Shown: positions 8,614 through 18,204 of the stretch, in pieces
How positions within the stretch are numbered: the first letter of the stretch is position 1
How the letters are laid out: each line of letters opens with the position of its first letter
Assembly: GCF_033446605.1 (NCBI RefSeq)
Contig: NZ_JAWQUO010000007.1
Coordinates: 1-64,000 of the forward strand
Length of the DNA: 64,000 nt
From: Iodobacter sp025352645
Lineage (GTDB): Bacteria; Pseudomonadota; Gammaproteobacteria; Burkholderiales; Chitinibacteraceae
Reading direction: 5' to 3'
Notes under the pieces: generated by a model
The model's database searches: none
The model's input: the letters and a program-made list of their open reading frames with translations, nothing else
Told to the model about the DNA's origin: nothing
Translations under genes and position numbers: made by a program

Positions 8614-11600
8614 TTATGTAGATGTTTTTACATTTGCAGGCTGCTCTGGTGGGCTTAAGCGGAACCAAGCTGCATATAAAGCCGGTAAAAATAATAAAGT
8701 TAAAACGGTTGCTACAAATAGCCCGCCCATAATCGCAATCGCCATAGGGCCCCAGAAGGTATCTCTGGTTAACGGGATCATGGCGAGAATTGCGGCTGCA
8801 GCGGTCAGCATAATGGGCCGGAAACGCCTTACTGCGGATTCGATTACGGCGGTCCATGCATCGTCTCCTGCTGCACGATCTTGCTCAATCTGATCCATCA
8901 AGATTACCGAGTTGCGCATAATCATGCCTGAAAGAGCGATCACGCCCAACATTGCCACAAACCCGAATGGCGCTTGAAACAACAGTAAGGAAATCGCCAC
9001 GCCAATCAGGCCCAGCGGCGCGGTGAGCAGCACCATAATCATTCTTTGGATACTTTGCAGCTGCAGCATCAATAAGGTCATTACAACTAACAGCATCAGT
9101 GGCATGACTTTATTAATCGATTCTTGCCCCGTGGCAGAGGATTCTAGCGTGCCGCCAGTTTCAATATGATAACCCTGAGGCAGTTTGGCTTCGATTTCAC
9201 GCACCTTAGGCATCAGCGCATTGCTCACGTCTGGCGCTTGGGCGCTACCTGCCACATCGGCGCGTACCGTGAGCGTGGCGACCCGATTACGTCGCCATAT
9301 TAGGCTTTCTTCGTTCTCTAACTGCAAAGTTGCCAGCTGGGATAGCGGCACAAACTGGCCCGATGGTAAAGGCACGCGCAAATCTTTCAGAAAATCGAGG
9401 CGGGTGCGCTCATTACTGGTGAGGCGGGTGATGACATCGATGCTCTGATCGGCTTCACGGTACTGTGTGGCGGTTATGCCAGATACCGCCATTTGCAGGT
9501 AAGAAGCCAGCTCTTGGGAAGTTAAGCCCAGTTGGCGTAAACGATCTTGCTTGGTTTGCAGCCTGACTACTTTTACTTTTTCGCCCCAATCGGTGTGGAC
9601 TTGGCGTGTGTCTGGGTTTTTGCGCATCACCTCGGCAACCTGGCTAGCAATGCGGCCTAGCACGGCGGTATCGGTGCCACTGATGCGGAACTGCACCGGA
9701 TAACCAACTGGCGGGCCGTTCTCTAAGCGCGTTACTCGGCCACGCACTAGTGGAAAATCATCGGCAAATTTCTGGGTAAGGCGTTTGTAGACGTTCTCTC
9801 GTACCTTTTCGTTTTTGGTCATCACGGTGAGCTGGCCAAAATTGAGGTTGGGCATTTGCTCATCAAGGGGCAGGTAGTAACGCGGCGAGCCTACGCCGAT
9901 ATAGCTGGTGACATGATCGACATCGGGGTCTTTCATGGCGATGGCTTCCATGCGTTTAACTTCGCGCTCGGTGGCGTCAATAGAGGCGGTGTAGGGCAGC
10001 CACATATCTACCATCAGTTCAGGCCGTGCAGACGCAGGGAAGAACTGCTGCGGGATAAACAAGGCAAAGGTGGCTACGGCCAGCAGAAACGCGCCTAGCG
10101 TGGCGGTAATCACCGTTTTGCGCCATGTAACGCACCACGTTACTAGCTTGCGAAAGCGTACGTAAAAACCACCTTGGTAAATATCGTGTTCTTCATGCCG
10201 AGTGGATTCTGGCAGCAGGTGATAGCCCATATAGGGGGTAAACACCACGGCCACAATCCACGACAGCACCAGTGCAATTCCAATCACAGCAAAAATAGAG
10301 AAGGTGTATTCACCCGCATCCGATTTAGCCAGCCCTACTGGCAAGAAGCCTGCAGCGGTAATCAGCGTGCCGGTTAGCATAGGAAACGCGGTGGAGGTAT
10401 AGGCAAAGGTGGCGGCATCAAAGCGGCTCCAGCCCTGCTCTAATTTAAGCGCCATCATTTCAACCGCAATAATGGCGTCGTCCACTAATAAGCCCAGCGC
10501 AATCACCAGTGCGCCAAGCGAAATCCTTTGCAGCTCCAAGTTGAAAATACCCATGCCAAGAAAGGTCAGCAGTAGCACCAGCGGAATACATAAAGCCACC
10601 ACAATACCGGTGCGCCACCCCAAGCTTAAAAAGCTGACGGCTAGCACAATCACTACAGCTTCCAGCAGGGATTTCATAAAGATGTGAATGGCGTTTTTGA
10701 CCACAGCCGGCTGGTCTGAAATGGTATGTATTTCTATACCAATGGGCAGGTTGCTTTTCATTTTGGCGAGGGCCGTGTCGATTTGCTCCCCCATTTTTAC
10801 CGCATCGCCGCCTTTACGCATCGATATCCCCAAGCCAACCGCATCTTGCCCCTGATAGCGCATTTTTGTTTGCGGTGGGTCGATGGTGGCGCGAAATACC
10901 TGTGCAATATCGCCGAGTAAAAAGGTTTTTCCAGCAACGGTAAGCGGCAGCCTGCGTAAGTGTTCTACGGCATTAAAGCCGCCGGTTACACGTAAAAATA
11001 CGTGCTCGTCCTTGCCTTCTATCGCACCCGCTGGGGTGACGGTATTGGTGGCAGCAATCACTTTATTAATTTGAAATGGCGAAATACCTAAGCTAGCGAG
11101 CTTGGCATTAGAGTATTCCACATAGATTTTTTCATCCTGCTGACCAATCAATAGCGCTTTGTTTACATCTGGGATACGCAGTAACTCGGTGCGGGCTAAT
11201 TCAATATATTTTTTAAGCTCAGGGTAGCTAAAGCCATCGCCAGTAAAGGCGTAAAGATTGCCGTAGGTATCACCAAACTCATCATTAAAAAACGGTCCTA
11301 CCACGCCGGGAGGCAGCTTGCCCTTGGCGTCATTAATGCGCTTTCTGACCTGATACCAAGCATCGGTTACATTATTTTTTTGATCCTCGTGCAACATAAT
11401 CGTGATCAGTGATTCGCCGCTTCTGGAGTAACTTTTAGTGAAATGAATATAAGCAATGCCCTGCAGGGCTTCTTCTAGCTTATCGGTAACTTGCTGCTCC
11501 ATTTCTGGCGCGCTGGCGCCTGGCCAGAAGCTTCTGACCACCATGGCTTTAAAGGTAAACTCGGGGTCTTCTTTCATCCCCAGTTTGCCGTAAGCTAAGA

Positions 11601-11706
11601 TGCCGCCCAGCGAAAGTACCACCATTAAGTACAGCACGAGGGATTGATGCTTTAAGGCCCAAGCGGATAAATTAAAGCGGGCCACATCTGCTTTGTTTTG
11701 CTGCAT
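8614..11706 (-). CDS. RND efflux pump, inner-membrane permease
   Basis: A 1030-aa resistance-nodulation-division transporter of the hydrophobe/amphiphile efflux class. TM1 is near 22-40, a large periplasmic porter loop spans about 41-340, TM2-6 and the proton relay pair D409-D410 (GLLVDDAI) follow, then the second porter loop and TM8-12. The N-terminal sequence after TM1 (GMKEDPEF, WPGASAPEME) and the NDEFGDTYGN stretch resemble the TriC/MexK-like branch rather than AcrB; this is a family impression, not a database result. It exports amphiphilic toxicants with the adaptor encoded 4 bases upstream and the TolC protein downstream. Confidence 0.93.
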   Translation of the reverse strand: MQQNKADVARFNLSAWALKHQSLVLYLMVVLSLGGILAYGKLGMKEDPEFTFKAMVVRSFWPGASAPEMEQQVTDKLEEALQGIAYIHFTKSYSRSGESLITIMLHEDQKNNVTDAWYQVRKRINDAKGKLPPGVVGPFFNDEFGDTYGNLYAFTGDGFSYPELKKYIELARTELLRIPDVNKALLIGQQDEKIYVEYSNAKLASLGISPFQINKVIAATNTVTPAGAIEGKDEHVFLRVTGGFNAVEHLRRLPLTVAGKTFLLGDIAQVFRATIDPPQTKMRYQGQDAVGLGISMRKGGDAVKMGEQIDTALAKMKSNLPIGIEIHTISDQPAVVKNAIHIFMKSLLEAVVIVLAVSFLSLGWRTGIVVALCIPLVLLLTFLGMGIFNLELQRISLGALVIALGLLVDDAIIAVEMMALKLEQGWSRFDAATFAYTSTAFPMLTGTLITAAGFLPVGLAKSDAGEYTFSIFAVIGIALVLSWIVAVVFTPYMGYHLLPESTRHEEHDIYQGGFYVRFRKLVTWCVTWRKTVITATLGAFLLAVATFALFIPQQFFPASARPELMVDMWLPYTASIDATEREVKRMEAIAMKDPDVDHVTSYIGVGSPRYYLPLDEQMPNLNFGQLTVMTKNEKVRENVYKRLTQKFADDFPLVRGRVTRLENGPPVGYPVQFRISGTDTAVLGRIASQVAEVMRKNPDTRQVHTDWGEKVKVVRLQTKQDRLRQLGLTSQELASYLQMAVSGITATQYREADQSIDVITRLTSNERTRLDFLKDLRVPLPSGQFVPLSQLATLQLENEESLIWRRNRVATLTVRADVAGSAQAPDVSNALMPKVREIEAKLPQGYHIETGGTLESSATGQESINKVMPLMLLVVMTLLMLQLQSIQRMIMVLLTAPLGLIGVAISLLLFQAPFGFVAMLGVIALSGMIMRNSVILMDQIEQDRAAGDDAWTAVIESAVRRFRPIMLTAAAAILAMIPLTRDTFWGPMAIAIMGGLFVATVLTLLFLPALYAAWFRLSPPEQPANVKTST

Positions 11707-11710
11707 GCTG

Positions 11711-12790
11711 TTATTCCCCCTGTGCAGGCAATAGCTTCACAGCCTGCCCTTCGTGTAATAGATGCACCCCCGCAGTGACCACAACATCGCCTGCTTTTAG
11801 CCCATTGACTTGTACTTGCTCATTGCGATCTAACTGACTCGCTGCAACGGCAATACTCTTTACCCGTTTGCTTTGCACATCCACCAGCCAGACGCGCTGC
11901 TCTTTGCCTTTGCCGTAGATTGCGGTCAGTGGCAGGGTGGTGCTGGCTTGAGCTGTATTGCTTTGGCTGCTTCTTACCGTGGCGCTCATACCAAGGCGGA
12001 TATCATCGGAGGGCTTTTCTAGTGTCACTTTGGCGCGGTAAGTGCGGCTGACTGGATCGGCGGCCGGGGAGACTTCGCGCACTTTGCCATTAAAAGTTTT
12101 GCCAGGTAGTGCCCAGAAACTAATCTCGGTGTGCTGGCCTGGTTTCAAATCGTGGCTACGCGTTTCTGGCAGATCAATAAAGACTTCAACTTCACCCGCT
12201 TTTGCCAATTGCACCACAGGCTGGCCTGCGGCGAGGACTTGGCCAGGCTCGGCCAAGGTGGCAGTAATAACGCCATCGCTGCTGGCAAGTAGCGTGGTAT
12301 AGCCCGCTTGATTTTGGGCGAGTTGCTGCTGAGCTTGGGCTTGTTGTAGCGATTTTTGTGCGGCAATCACCGCAGTTTGCTTGCGATCTACTTCGGCTTG
12401 GCTTACAAATTTTTTGGCGAGTAGCTCTTGGGAGCGGGTGAGATCTAATTTGAGCTGGCTAAGTTGGCTTGCTGCCGATTCTGCTTGTGCCTTGGCGGCC
12501 AGGGCATTGAGCGCCATATCTTGGGCATCAATTTTAGCTAAGGGGGTGCCTGCTTTAACTTCGCTGCCAATCTCGACCAAGCGGCTGATTAATTTGCCAG
12601 GAATCCGAAAGCCTAGCGCGCTTTCTTGGCGAGCGTGTAGCTCGCCAGAAAACTCGGCGTAATTGCTGGTTGGATTAGAGGCGAGGGTCATGGTGCGAAC
12701 GGGGCGAACTTCTTCCTGTGGCTTGGGTTCTTCCTTGCAGGCACTAAGAAGTGCGGCACTAATGAGCAGCAAAGGGATGGCTTTATTCAT
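11711..12790 (-). CDS. RND efflux periplasmic adaptor, lipoprotein
   Basis: A 359-aa membrane-fusion protein. A lipoprotein signal with lipobox LLSAC anchors it at C18. It then shows the usual order of half-lipoyl barrel, alpha-hairpin coiled coil (about 95-165, rich in Ala and Gln), second lipoyl half (GVITATLAEPGQVL), beta-barrel (AEVEVFIDLPE-like strand) and membrane-proximal domain. It bridges the RND permease and TolC. It ends 4 bases before the permease start and begins 1 base after the tetR stop, so the three genes form a tight operon. Confidence 0.93.
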   Translation of the reverse strand: MNKAIPLLLISAALLSACKEEPKPQEEVRPVRTMTLASNPTSNYAEFSGELHARQESALGFRIPGKLISRLVEIGSEVKAGTPLAKIDAQDMALNALAAKAQAESAASQLSQLKLDLTRSQELLAKKFVSQAEVDRKQTAVIAAQKSLQQAQAQQQLAQNQAGYTTLLASSDGVITATLAEPGQVLAAGQPVVQLAKAGEVEVFIDLPETRSHDLKPGQHTEISFWALPGKTFNGKVREVSPAADPVSRTYRAKVTLEKPSDDIRLGMSATVRSSQSNTAQASTTLPLTAIYGKGKEQRVWLVDVQSKRVKSIAVAASQLDRNEQVQVNGLKAGDVVVTAGVHLLHEGQAVKLLPAQGE

Positions 12791-12791
12791 G

Positions 12792-13430
12792 TTAATGGTC
12801 CTTGGGTGAGGCCATTAGGCCGTTAAGGAGGAGATCAAGCGTGGTATGGAGGAATCGTTCAGGATCAAGCACATCGGGCAGGCAATTAATCAGCGAATGT
12901 CTCATTAGCATGGCCACAATAATGGGGGCGCAAATCACTTCAATGGCGTAATCAACATCGTGTATGCGAAATTCGCCACTGGCGATGCCTCTTTGCAGAA
13001 TATGGCGCAGCATGGTATTGCCGGGGTCTACAAATTCTTCTTGATAGATTTTGGCCACTTCAGGGAAGTTTTTCCCTTCGGCAATCATCAACTTAGGCAT
13101 GGCAGAAAGCTGGCTTTCGCCCATTGTTTGCCACCAAGTAGAGAGCATGGCGCGGAGCAAGTCGGCGGAGCTGCCTTGAAAGGTGGTCAGTAAATCTTGC
13201 CCACGGGCGAGTTGCGGGATTAATAGCTCCCGCACTACCGTCTTGAATATTTCTTCTTTACTGGCAAAGTAAATATACGGTGTGCCATTGGTCACCCCCG
13301 CTGCTTTGGCGATATCGGCCATTTTAGTGGCGGCAAAACCTTTTTCAACAAAGAGCGCGAGTGCGGCCTCCAGGATTTCTTGTGGGCGCGCTTCTTTACG
13401 ACGGCACCAGCGTTTGCACAGAGGGGGCAT
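12792..13430 (-). CDS. TetR family regulator of the efflux operon
   Basis: A 212-aa TetR repressor. The N-terminal helix-turn-helix (about residues 18-64) has the family pattern AALALFVEKGFAATKMADIAKAAGVTNGTPYIYFASKEEIF. The rest is the helical ligand-binding and dimer domain. It is the first gene of the efflux operon, so it probably represses its own promoter and the pump until a substrate binds. An AT-rich palindrome starts 13 bases upstream of its start codon. The Cys/Arg-rich N-terminus (PLCKRWCRRKEARPQ) is slightly unusual but in frame. Confidence 0.92.
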   Translation of the reverse strand: MPPLCKRWCRRKEARPQEILEAALALFVEKGFAATKMADIAKAAGVTNGTPYIYFASKEEIFKTVVRELLIPQLARGQDLLTTFQGSSADLLRAMLSTWWQTMGESQLSAMPKLMIAEGKNFPEVAKIYQEEFVDPGNTMLRHILQRGIASGEFRIHDVDYAIEVICAPIIVAMLMRHSLINCLPDVLDPERFLHTTLDLLLNGLMASPKDH

Positions 13431-13443
13431 GACACACCATTTT

Positions 13444-13461
13444 AATAAATGAATATTTATT
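13444..13461. promoter_or_regulatory. candidate TetR operator
   Basis: AATAAAT-GAAT-ATTTATT is a palindrome with 7-bp arms and a 4-base spacer, in the tetR-argB intergenic region just upstream of tetR. Its size and position fit an autoregulatory TetR-type operator. Confidence 0.6.
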
Positions 13462-13619
13462 TAATTATTCTCTCAACGAAAGAAGCTGTCAAAAATTACA
13501 ATGTAACCTGCTCGAGACTGTTAGAATTCTGCTACGCGGCAGCCTCCCTTTCGCCTCTGCAGTAGAGATGACTTAGGTGTGGCAGGGCTGCTAGACCTTA
13601 TCTTGTTTTTGGACTCGCC

Positions 13620-14495
13620 ATGACCACGATTACCCCGCAAGAAAAAGCCGAAATTCTTTCGGAAGCCTTGCCTTATATTCAGCGTTTTTTTGATAAGACC
13701 ATCGTTATCAAATACGGTGGTAATGCAATGACTGAGCCCGAGTTAAAAGAAGGGTTCGCTAGTGATGTGGTGCTGCTCAAGTTGGTGGGGATGAACCCCG
13801 TTGTGGTACACGGCGGTGGCCCACAAATTAACGAACTGCTGGATCGTATCGGCAAGAAGGGCGAATTTATCCAAGGCATGCGCGTCACTGACGCCGAAAC
13901 CATGGATGTCGTCGAAATGGTATTGGGCGGCCATGTAAACAAGGAAATCGTTTCCTTGATTAATAAGCATGGCGGCAAGGCCGTTGGCTTAACTGGGCAA
14001 GACGGGCATTTTATTAAGGCCCGTAAAATGTATCTAAAAGACAGCTCAGACGAGCTGCTGGATATTGGCCAAGTGGGTGAAATTGAATCGATCGACCCAA
14101 CCATCGTGGCGCATTTAGATGCGGGTGATTTTATTCCTGTGATTGCGCCGATTGGCGTAGATAGAAACGGTGAAAGCTACAATATCAACGCCGATTTAGT
14201 CGCGGGCAAGCTGGCTGAAGTCTTGCATGCTGAAAAGCTCATCATGATGACGAACACCCCTGGCGTACTTGATAAGGAAGGCAATCTGCTTACGAAGCTC
14301 TCTGCTAAACGTATCGACGAGCTATTTGCAGACGGCACGATTTCTGGCGGCATGCTGCCTAAAATTTCTTCAGCGCTGGATGCGGCTAAGAGTGGCGTGA
14401 ACGCGGTACACATCATTGATGGCCGAGTAAAACACGCGCTGCTGCTAGAAGTGCTGACCGAGCAAGGTGTAGGAACCATGATTCGCGCTAAGTAA
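13620..14495 (+). CDS. argB: acetylglutamate kinase
   Basis: A 291-aa amino-acid kinase fold enzyme that phosphorylates N-acetyl-L-glutamate, the second step of arginine synthesis. The nucleotide/phosphate site K31-Y-G-G (IVIKYGG) and the substrate loop VHGGGPQ (63-69) are present, and the C-terminal segment MLPKISSALDAAKSGV is characteristic. The length is as expected. The ribosome site is weak (GGA, 6 bases upstream). The N-acetylglutamate synthase argA lies 8 kb away on the other strand, so the arginine genes are dispersed. Confidence 0.97.
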   Translation: MTTITPQEKAEILSEALPYIQRFFDKTIVIKYGGNAMTEPELKEGFASDVVLLKLVGMNPVVVHGGGPQINELLDRIGKKGEFIQGMRVTDAETMDVVEMVLGGHVNKEIVSLINKHGGKAVGLTGQDGHFIKARKMYLKDSSDELLDIGQVGEIESIDPTIVAHLDAGDFIPVIAPIGVDRNGESYNINADLVAGKLAEVLHAEKLIMMTNTPGVLDKEGNLLTKLSAKRIDELFADGTISGGMLPKISSALDAAKSGVNAVHIIDGRVKHALLLEVLTEQGVGTMIRAK

Positions 14496-14529
14496 GTTAA
14501 GTGCTGCTTAGGCTGGGGTTTAGCCCCTA

Positions 14530-14794
14530 GGGTCTGTTGACGTTTCATTCACGGCTGCGTTTGGCCCAGTTTTGGGGCTGAACAAGGCAAAAATTGCGAC
14601 ATGGCACGAGTACCATTAGCGATTTTTAACGCTGAGCAGCCCCAAAAATGGGTCAAACCCGAAGGGCTGGGCCGGAAAATGGCCATTCACTGCGTTATGC
14701 TCCTCGACAATAACCCGTTATTGCCTTCGTCGCATGCCTTGTGCCTAGCCATTTTCCGGCTCAGCGCAGTTGTGAATGAAACGTCAACAGACCC
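14530..14794. repeat. MITE family C, complete copy
   Basis: A 265-bp element with perfect 23-bp inverted ends beginning GGGTCTGTTGACGTTTCATT. It is flanked on both sides by TA (outer context CCCTA / TAGCC), which fits a TA target duplication or a CTAG-type site. The inner sequence is a longer imperfect palindrome. A short plus-strand ORF inside it is an accident. It fills most of the 440-bp gap between argB and the CBS gene. Confidence 0.88.
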
Positions 14795-14935
14795 TAGCCT
14801 AAGCAATTAAAATATTAAGATTGTGCTGCTTTTATCCCCTTTTCTTGTTTTTTTGTAAAAACTAAGCTACGTCATCCTTGCATGTTGCGCTCTGCCATCT
14901 AAAGTTAGAGTACTAGCCATCAGGGAGATGACCAT

Positions 14936-15367
14936 ATGAAAACAGCACGCCAGCTGCTTGCAGAAAAAGCCATAGATAATATTTTGTCAGTTACACCTCA
15001 GGCTTCCGTATATCAAGCCTTGCAAGTGCTTGCAGAAAAAAATATTGGTGCCTTGTTGGTGATGGAAGAAAATCACCTTGTTGGGATTTTCTCCGAACGG
15101 GATTACGCCAGAAAAGTGATTTTGATGGGTAAAACTTCGGCGGGCACGCCAGTGTCAGAAATCATGACGCGTAAGCTACTTTGTGTGCCGCCATCGGCCA
15201 CGATCGATGAATGTATGGCGATCATGAGTGAAAAACGAATCCGCCACTTGCCGGTTTTAGATGGGGATAAGGTTCTAGGGGTATTATCGATTGGCGATTT
15301 GGTGCGTGAAATCATCGAAGAGCAGAAATTCACCATTGCCCAGCTAGAGCACTATATTCATTCCTGA
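14936..15367 (+). CDS. CBS-domain pair protein
   Basis: The 143-aa protein consists almost entirely of two CBS domains (about 10-65 and 75-130), forming one Bateman module. The motif SERDYARKVILMGK in the first and RHLPVLDGDKVLGVLSIGDLV in the second are typical of stand-alone CBS proteins that bind adenosine nucleotides and act as energy sensors or regulators of partner enzymes. No partner gene is evident. A GGGAG ribosome site lies about 9 bases before the ATG, and a clean terminator follows, so it is a single-gene unit. Confidence 0.92.
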   Translation: MKTARQLLAEKAIDNILSVTPQASVYQALQVLAEKNIGALLVMEENHLVGIFSERDYARKVILMGKTSAGTPVSEIMTRKLLCVPPSATIDECMAIMSEKRIRHLPVLDGDKVLGVLSIGDLVREIIEEQKFTIAQLEHYIHS

Positions 15368-15390
15368 GCTTAAATGCGGCCACCCTAAAC

Positions 15391-15415
15391 AGACCAGCCA
15401 TGCTGGTCTTTTTTA
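15391..15415 (+). terminator. terminator after CBS gene
   Basis: AGACCAGC-CAT-GCTGGTCT, a perfect 8-bp stem, followed directly by TTTTTT. It stops just before the next gene. Confidence 0.9.
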
Positions 15416-15425
15416 TGCTTAAACA

Positions 15426-16070
15426 ATGAAACCAGTCTGGATTTTTGATCTCGATAACACCCTGCATAATGCCGATTTGCACGCTTTTCCGGTGATTAAT
15501 CGCGCCATGACCGCCTATTTATCCCAGCATTTATCGCTCAGCCCAGAGGCGGCATCACGATTGCGCACTGACTATTGGCGGCGTTATGGCGCTACTTTAT
15601 TGGGCTTGCGTCGCCATCATCCGCATATTGATCCCGTACATTTTTTACGCGCTACCCATCCTTTAAGCGAATTGCTAACGGCGATTCATCCCATGCAGGG
15701 GTTAAAAGTGGCCATTCGGTGCTTACCTGGGGAGAAAATCCTCTTCACTAACGGTGCGCGCCATTACGCCAAGGCCATGATGCTGGCCTTGGGGATCGAT
15801 GATTGCTTTAGCGCTGTAGTGGCGGTTGAGGATGTCGATTTTATTCCTAAGCCAAATATTCATGGCTATCGCCGCCTTATTAGCAAGTTTAAGTTGGAGG
15901 CTAATCGCTGTATTTTTGTAGAAGATACCTTGGCTAATTTGCTTACGGCCAAGCGCTTAGGTATGAAAACCGTATGGCTAAACCGTGGCAGCTTTGGCGC
16001 GCAGGCGGCCGATTTAAGTATTGCTAAGTTACGCGACTTACCGCAGCGAGGCCGTTATTTATTTGGCTAG
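15426..16070 (+). CDS. HAD-family pyrimidine 5'-nucleotidase
   Basis: A 214-aa haloacid dehalogenase-like phosphatase. Motif I is FDLDNTL (nucleophile D8, acid D10), motif II is the T of LFTNGA, and motif III/IV is K...FVEDTLANL. A small cap domain lies between motifs I and II (DYWRRYGATLLGL), as in the SDT1/pyrimidine 5'-nucleotidase subfamily that dephosphorylates UMP/CMP-type nucleotides. In betaproteobacteria this gene is commonly found close to argB, as here, though the MITE and the CBS gene now intervene. Confidence in exact substrate is moderate. Confidence 0.88.
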   Translation: MKPVWIFDLDNTLHNADLHAFPVINRAMTAYLSQHLSLSPEAASRLRTDYWRRYGATLLGLRRHHPHIDPVHFLRATHPLSELLTAIHPMQGLKVAIRCLPGEKILFTNGARHYAKAMMLALGIDDCFSAVVAVEDVDFIPKPNIHGYRRLISKFKLEANRCIFVEDTLANLLTAKRLGMKTVWLNRGSFGAQAADLSIAKLRDLPQRGRYLFG

Positions 16071-16242
16071 CAAGTCGTTTAGCCGTTGTGGGTATGCAGG
16101 CTTAGAATAACTACGACAGATTTATCCTCTATATCAAGGCAAACTGGCAAATTTATAGCGGCTAGTGTAATTTGTTTGGCATAAACATAAAGCATCAGTC
16201 AGAACTTGTGCAATTTTTTACATACAGAAGATTGGAGATTCA

Positions 16243-18096
16243 ATGGAAGCCGCTCGCCAGCTATTTGCAGCACTTAATCGTGATTACCTTGCCGTTCATA
16301 AAGCCAAAGAAGATCTGTTTTGGGATACCTATATGGCAATCTCCGATGATCATGCAGGCTTTGCCAAGGCGGAAGACGCGTATAAAAACTTTACCTCTAG
16401 CCCCGCTAAATTGGCGCAAGTTAGGGCGGCTTTGGCGCAATTAAGCGCGGACGATGCCGATACGCAAGCTTTGAAACACGGCTTAACCGGCTGGTTGGCG
16501 TTATTTGAAAGCAATATTATCGATAGCGATGCCGCCCGTGATTTGATGAGCCAACTGATTGTGATGGAAGCCGAGCTGTTTGCTAAAAAGCGTGATTATG
16601 TGCAAACGCATATCAATGATAAGGGCGAACGCGTTGAAGCCACTCAAGGCTCATTAGCCACCAATATGTCGACCAACCCAAGCGAGCAAGCGCGTAAAAG
16701 CTCCTTTGACGCAATGGCGGGTCTGGAAAACTGGGTATTGGAAAACGGCTTTTTAGAGATCGTTAAACAGCGTAATGCCTTTGCCCGCGCTCAGGGCTAC
16801 GCCAATTACTTTGATTATAAAGTGCGTAAAAATGAGCAAATGAGTAGCGAAGAGCTGTTTGCAATTTTAGATGATTTTGAAGTGCGCACGCGGGATGCCA
16901 ATCTGCGCGGCTTAAACGAGCTGGTAAAAGAACACGGTAAAGACGCTTTGCTGCCGTGGAATTTCCGCTACACCATCAGTGGCGATGTGGCGCGTCAGCT
17001 TGATCCATATTTGCCTTTTGCCAAGGGTTTGCAGCGCTGGGTTGATAGCTTTTGCGGGTTGGGGATTACTTATCGCGGTGCCACCTTGCAGCTCGATCTT
17101 TTAGAGCGCAAAGGTAAATATCAAAATGGCTTTTGCCACGGGCCAATTCCTTCGTTTGTAGATGCAGATGGCAGCTGGGTTGCGGGGCAGATTAACTTTA
17201 CCTCCGATGCTAAGCCAGATCAGGTGGGCAGTGGCGCGCGGGCGATTAATACGCTGTTTCATGAAGGCGGCCATGCGGCGCACTTTGCTAACATCACCCA
17301 AAACTCACCGTGCTTTTCACAAGAATTTGCGCCGTCCTCTATGGCCTATGCCGAAACACAATCGATGTTTTGCGATAGCTTGCTAGAAGATGCCGATTGG
17401 CTAAAGCGCTACGCTAAAAATGCGGCTGGTGAAGCGGTGCCGGATGCTCTGATTAAAGTGCGTATCGAAAAAACACAGCCATTTGCCGCGCTTAACGAGC
17501 GCAATATTTTGGTGGTGCCTTATTTTGAGCGCGCTTTGTATCTACTTGCCGATGACGCGCTTACTTCGGTAAACGCGTTGGCGCTGGCCCGTGAGTTTGA
17601 AATGAAAATCTTGGGCTTTGAGCGTGCAGGTCGGCCACTCTTGGCAATTCCTCATTTATTAAATCAGGAATCAGCAGCGGCTTATCACGGCTATTTGTTG
17701 GCTAATATGGCGGTTTATCAAACCCGCGCCTTTTTTGAGCGCGAGTACGGCTATCTGACCGATAACCCCGCCATTGGCCCGTTGTTATCTGAGCATTATT
17801 GGGCACCGGGTAATAGCATTAGCCATAACGCCAGCTTAATCAGCCTGACGGGTGAGGCGTTTAATGCCAAGTATTTAGCCGATGCGTGTAATCAGACTGT
17901 TGAAGATGCATGGAATGAGGCGAGCGATAAAATCAGCGCCGCCGCCAGCCGCAGCTATCCTGAATCGCCTGTAAAGCATTTGGATGCGCATATTCGTATT
18001 GTGCATGGCGCAGAGCTGCTGGCAGATAATCAGCAATCTGATGCACAGATGTACCAGGACTTTGAGCGCTGGGTGGCTAAGCAATACGGGGAGTAG
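16243..18096 (+). CDS. M3 family zinc metallopeptidase
   Basis: A 617-aa cytosolic peptidase of the thimet oligopeptidase/oligoendopeptidase F clan. The zinc motif is H340-E-G-G-H344 in LFHEGGHAAHFA, with a further acidic ligand helix downstream (SMAYAETQSMFCDSL). There is no signal peptide. Such enzymes degrade oligopeptides released by proteasome-like proteases. The start has GGAG 6 bases upstream. It is alone in its transcription unit. Confidence 0.92.
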   Translation: MEAARQLFAALNRDYLAVHKAKEDLFWDTYMAISDDHAGFAKAEDAYKNFTSSPAKLAQVRAALAQLSADDADTQALKHGLTGWLALFESNIIDSDAARDLMSQLIVMEAELFAKKRDYVQTHINDKGERVEATQGSLATNMSTNPSEQARKSSFDAMAGLENWVLENGFLEIVKQRNAFARAQGYANYFDYKVRKNEQMSSEELFAILDDFEVRTRDANLRGLNELVKEHGKDALLPWNFRYTISGDVARQLDPYLPFAKGLQRWVDSFCGLGITYRGATLQLDLLERKGKYQNGFCHGPIPSFVDADGSWVAGQINFTSDAKPDQVGSGARAINTLFHEGGHAAHFANITQNSPCFSQEFAPSSMAYAETQSMFCDSLLEDADWLKRYAKNAAGEAVPDALIKVRIEKTQPFAALNERNILVVPYFERALYLLADDALTSVNALALAREFEMKILGFERAGRPLLAIPHLLNQESAAAYHGYLLANMAVYQTRAFFEREYGYLTDNPAIGPLLSEHYWAPGNSISHNASLISLTGEAFNAKYLADACNQTVEDAWNEASDKISAAASRSYPESPVKHLDAHIRIVHGAELLADNQQSDAQMYQDFERWVAKQYGE

Positions 18097-18105
18097 AGAG
18101 GATGA

Positions 18106-18190
18106 GGGTGGGCAAGGATTTATCTTGCGCACCCTATGCTGGTATTGTGTGGCATGGCGGTTTAGCCACGTACAAAGTGCTTTAAACCGC
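18106..18190. terminator. two hairpins between convergent genes
   Basis: The first stem pairs GGGTG.GCAAG with CTTGC.CACCC (18106-18134, one mismatch). The second pairs GCGGTTTA with TAAACCGC (18157-18190). Neither has a strong U-run, but both lie between the M3 peptidase and the convergent LysE gene. Confidence 0.5.
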
Positions 18191-18204
18191 TCTGTTGGAC
18201 ACAA

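Noticed and set aside
13679..14104. 141-aa minus-strand ORF opposite argB
   Set aside because: Antisense shadow of a strongly conserved gene; Ser/Pro-rich translation typical of the reverse frame.
14601..14810. 69-aa plus-strand ORF after argB
   Set aside because: It lies almost wholly inside MITE C and reads through its right terminal repeat; no ribosome site and no protein-like composition.
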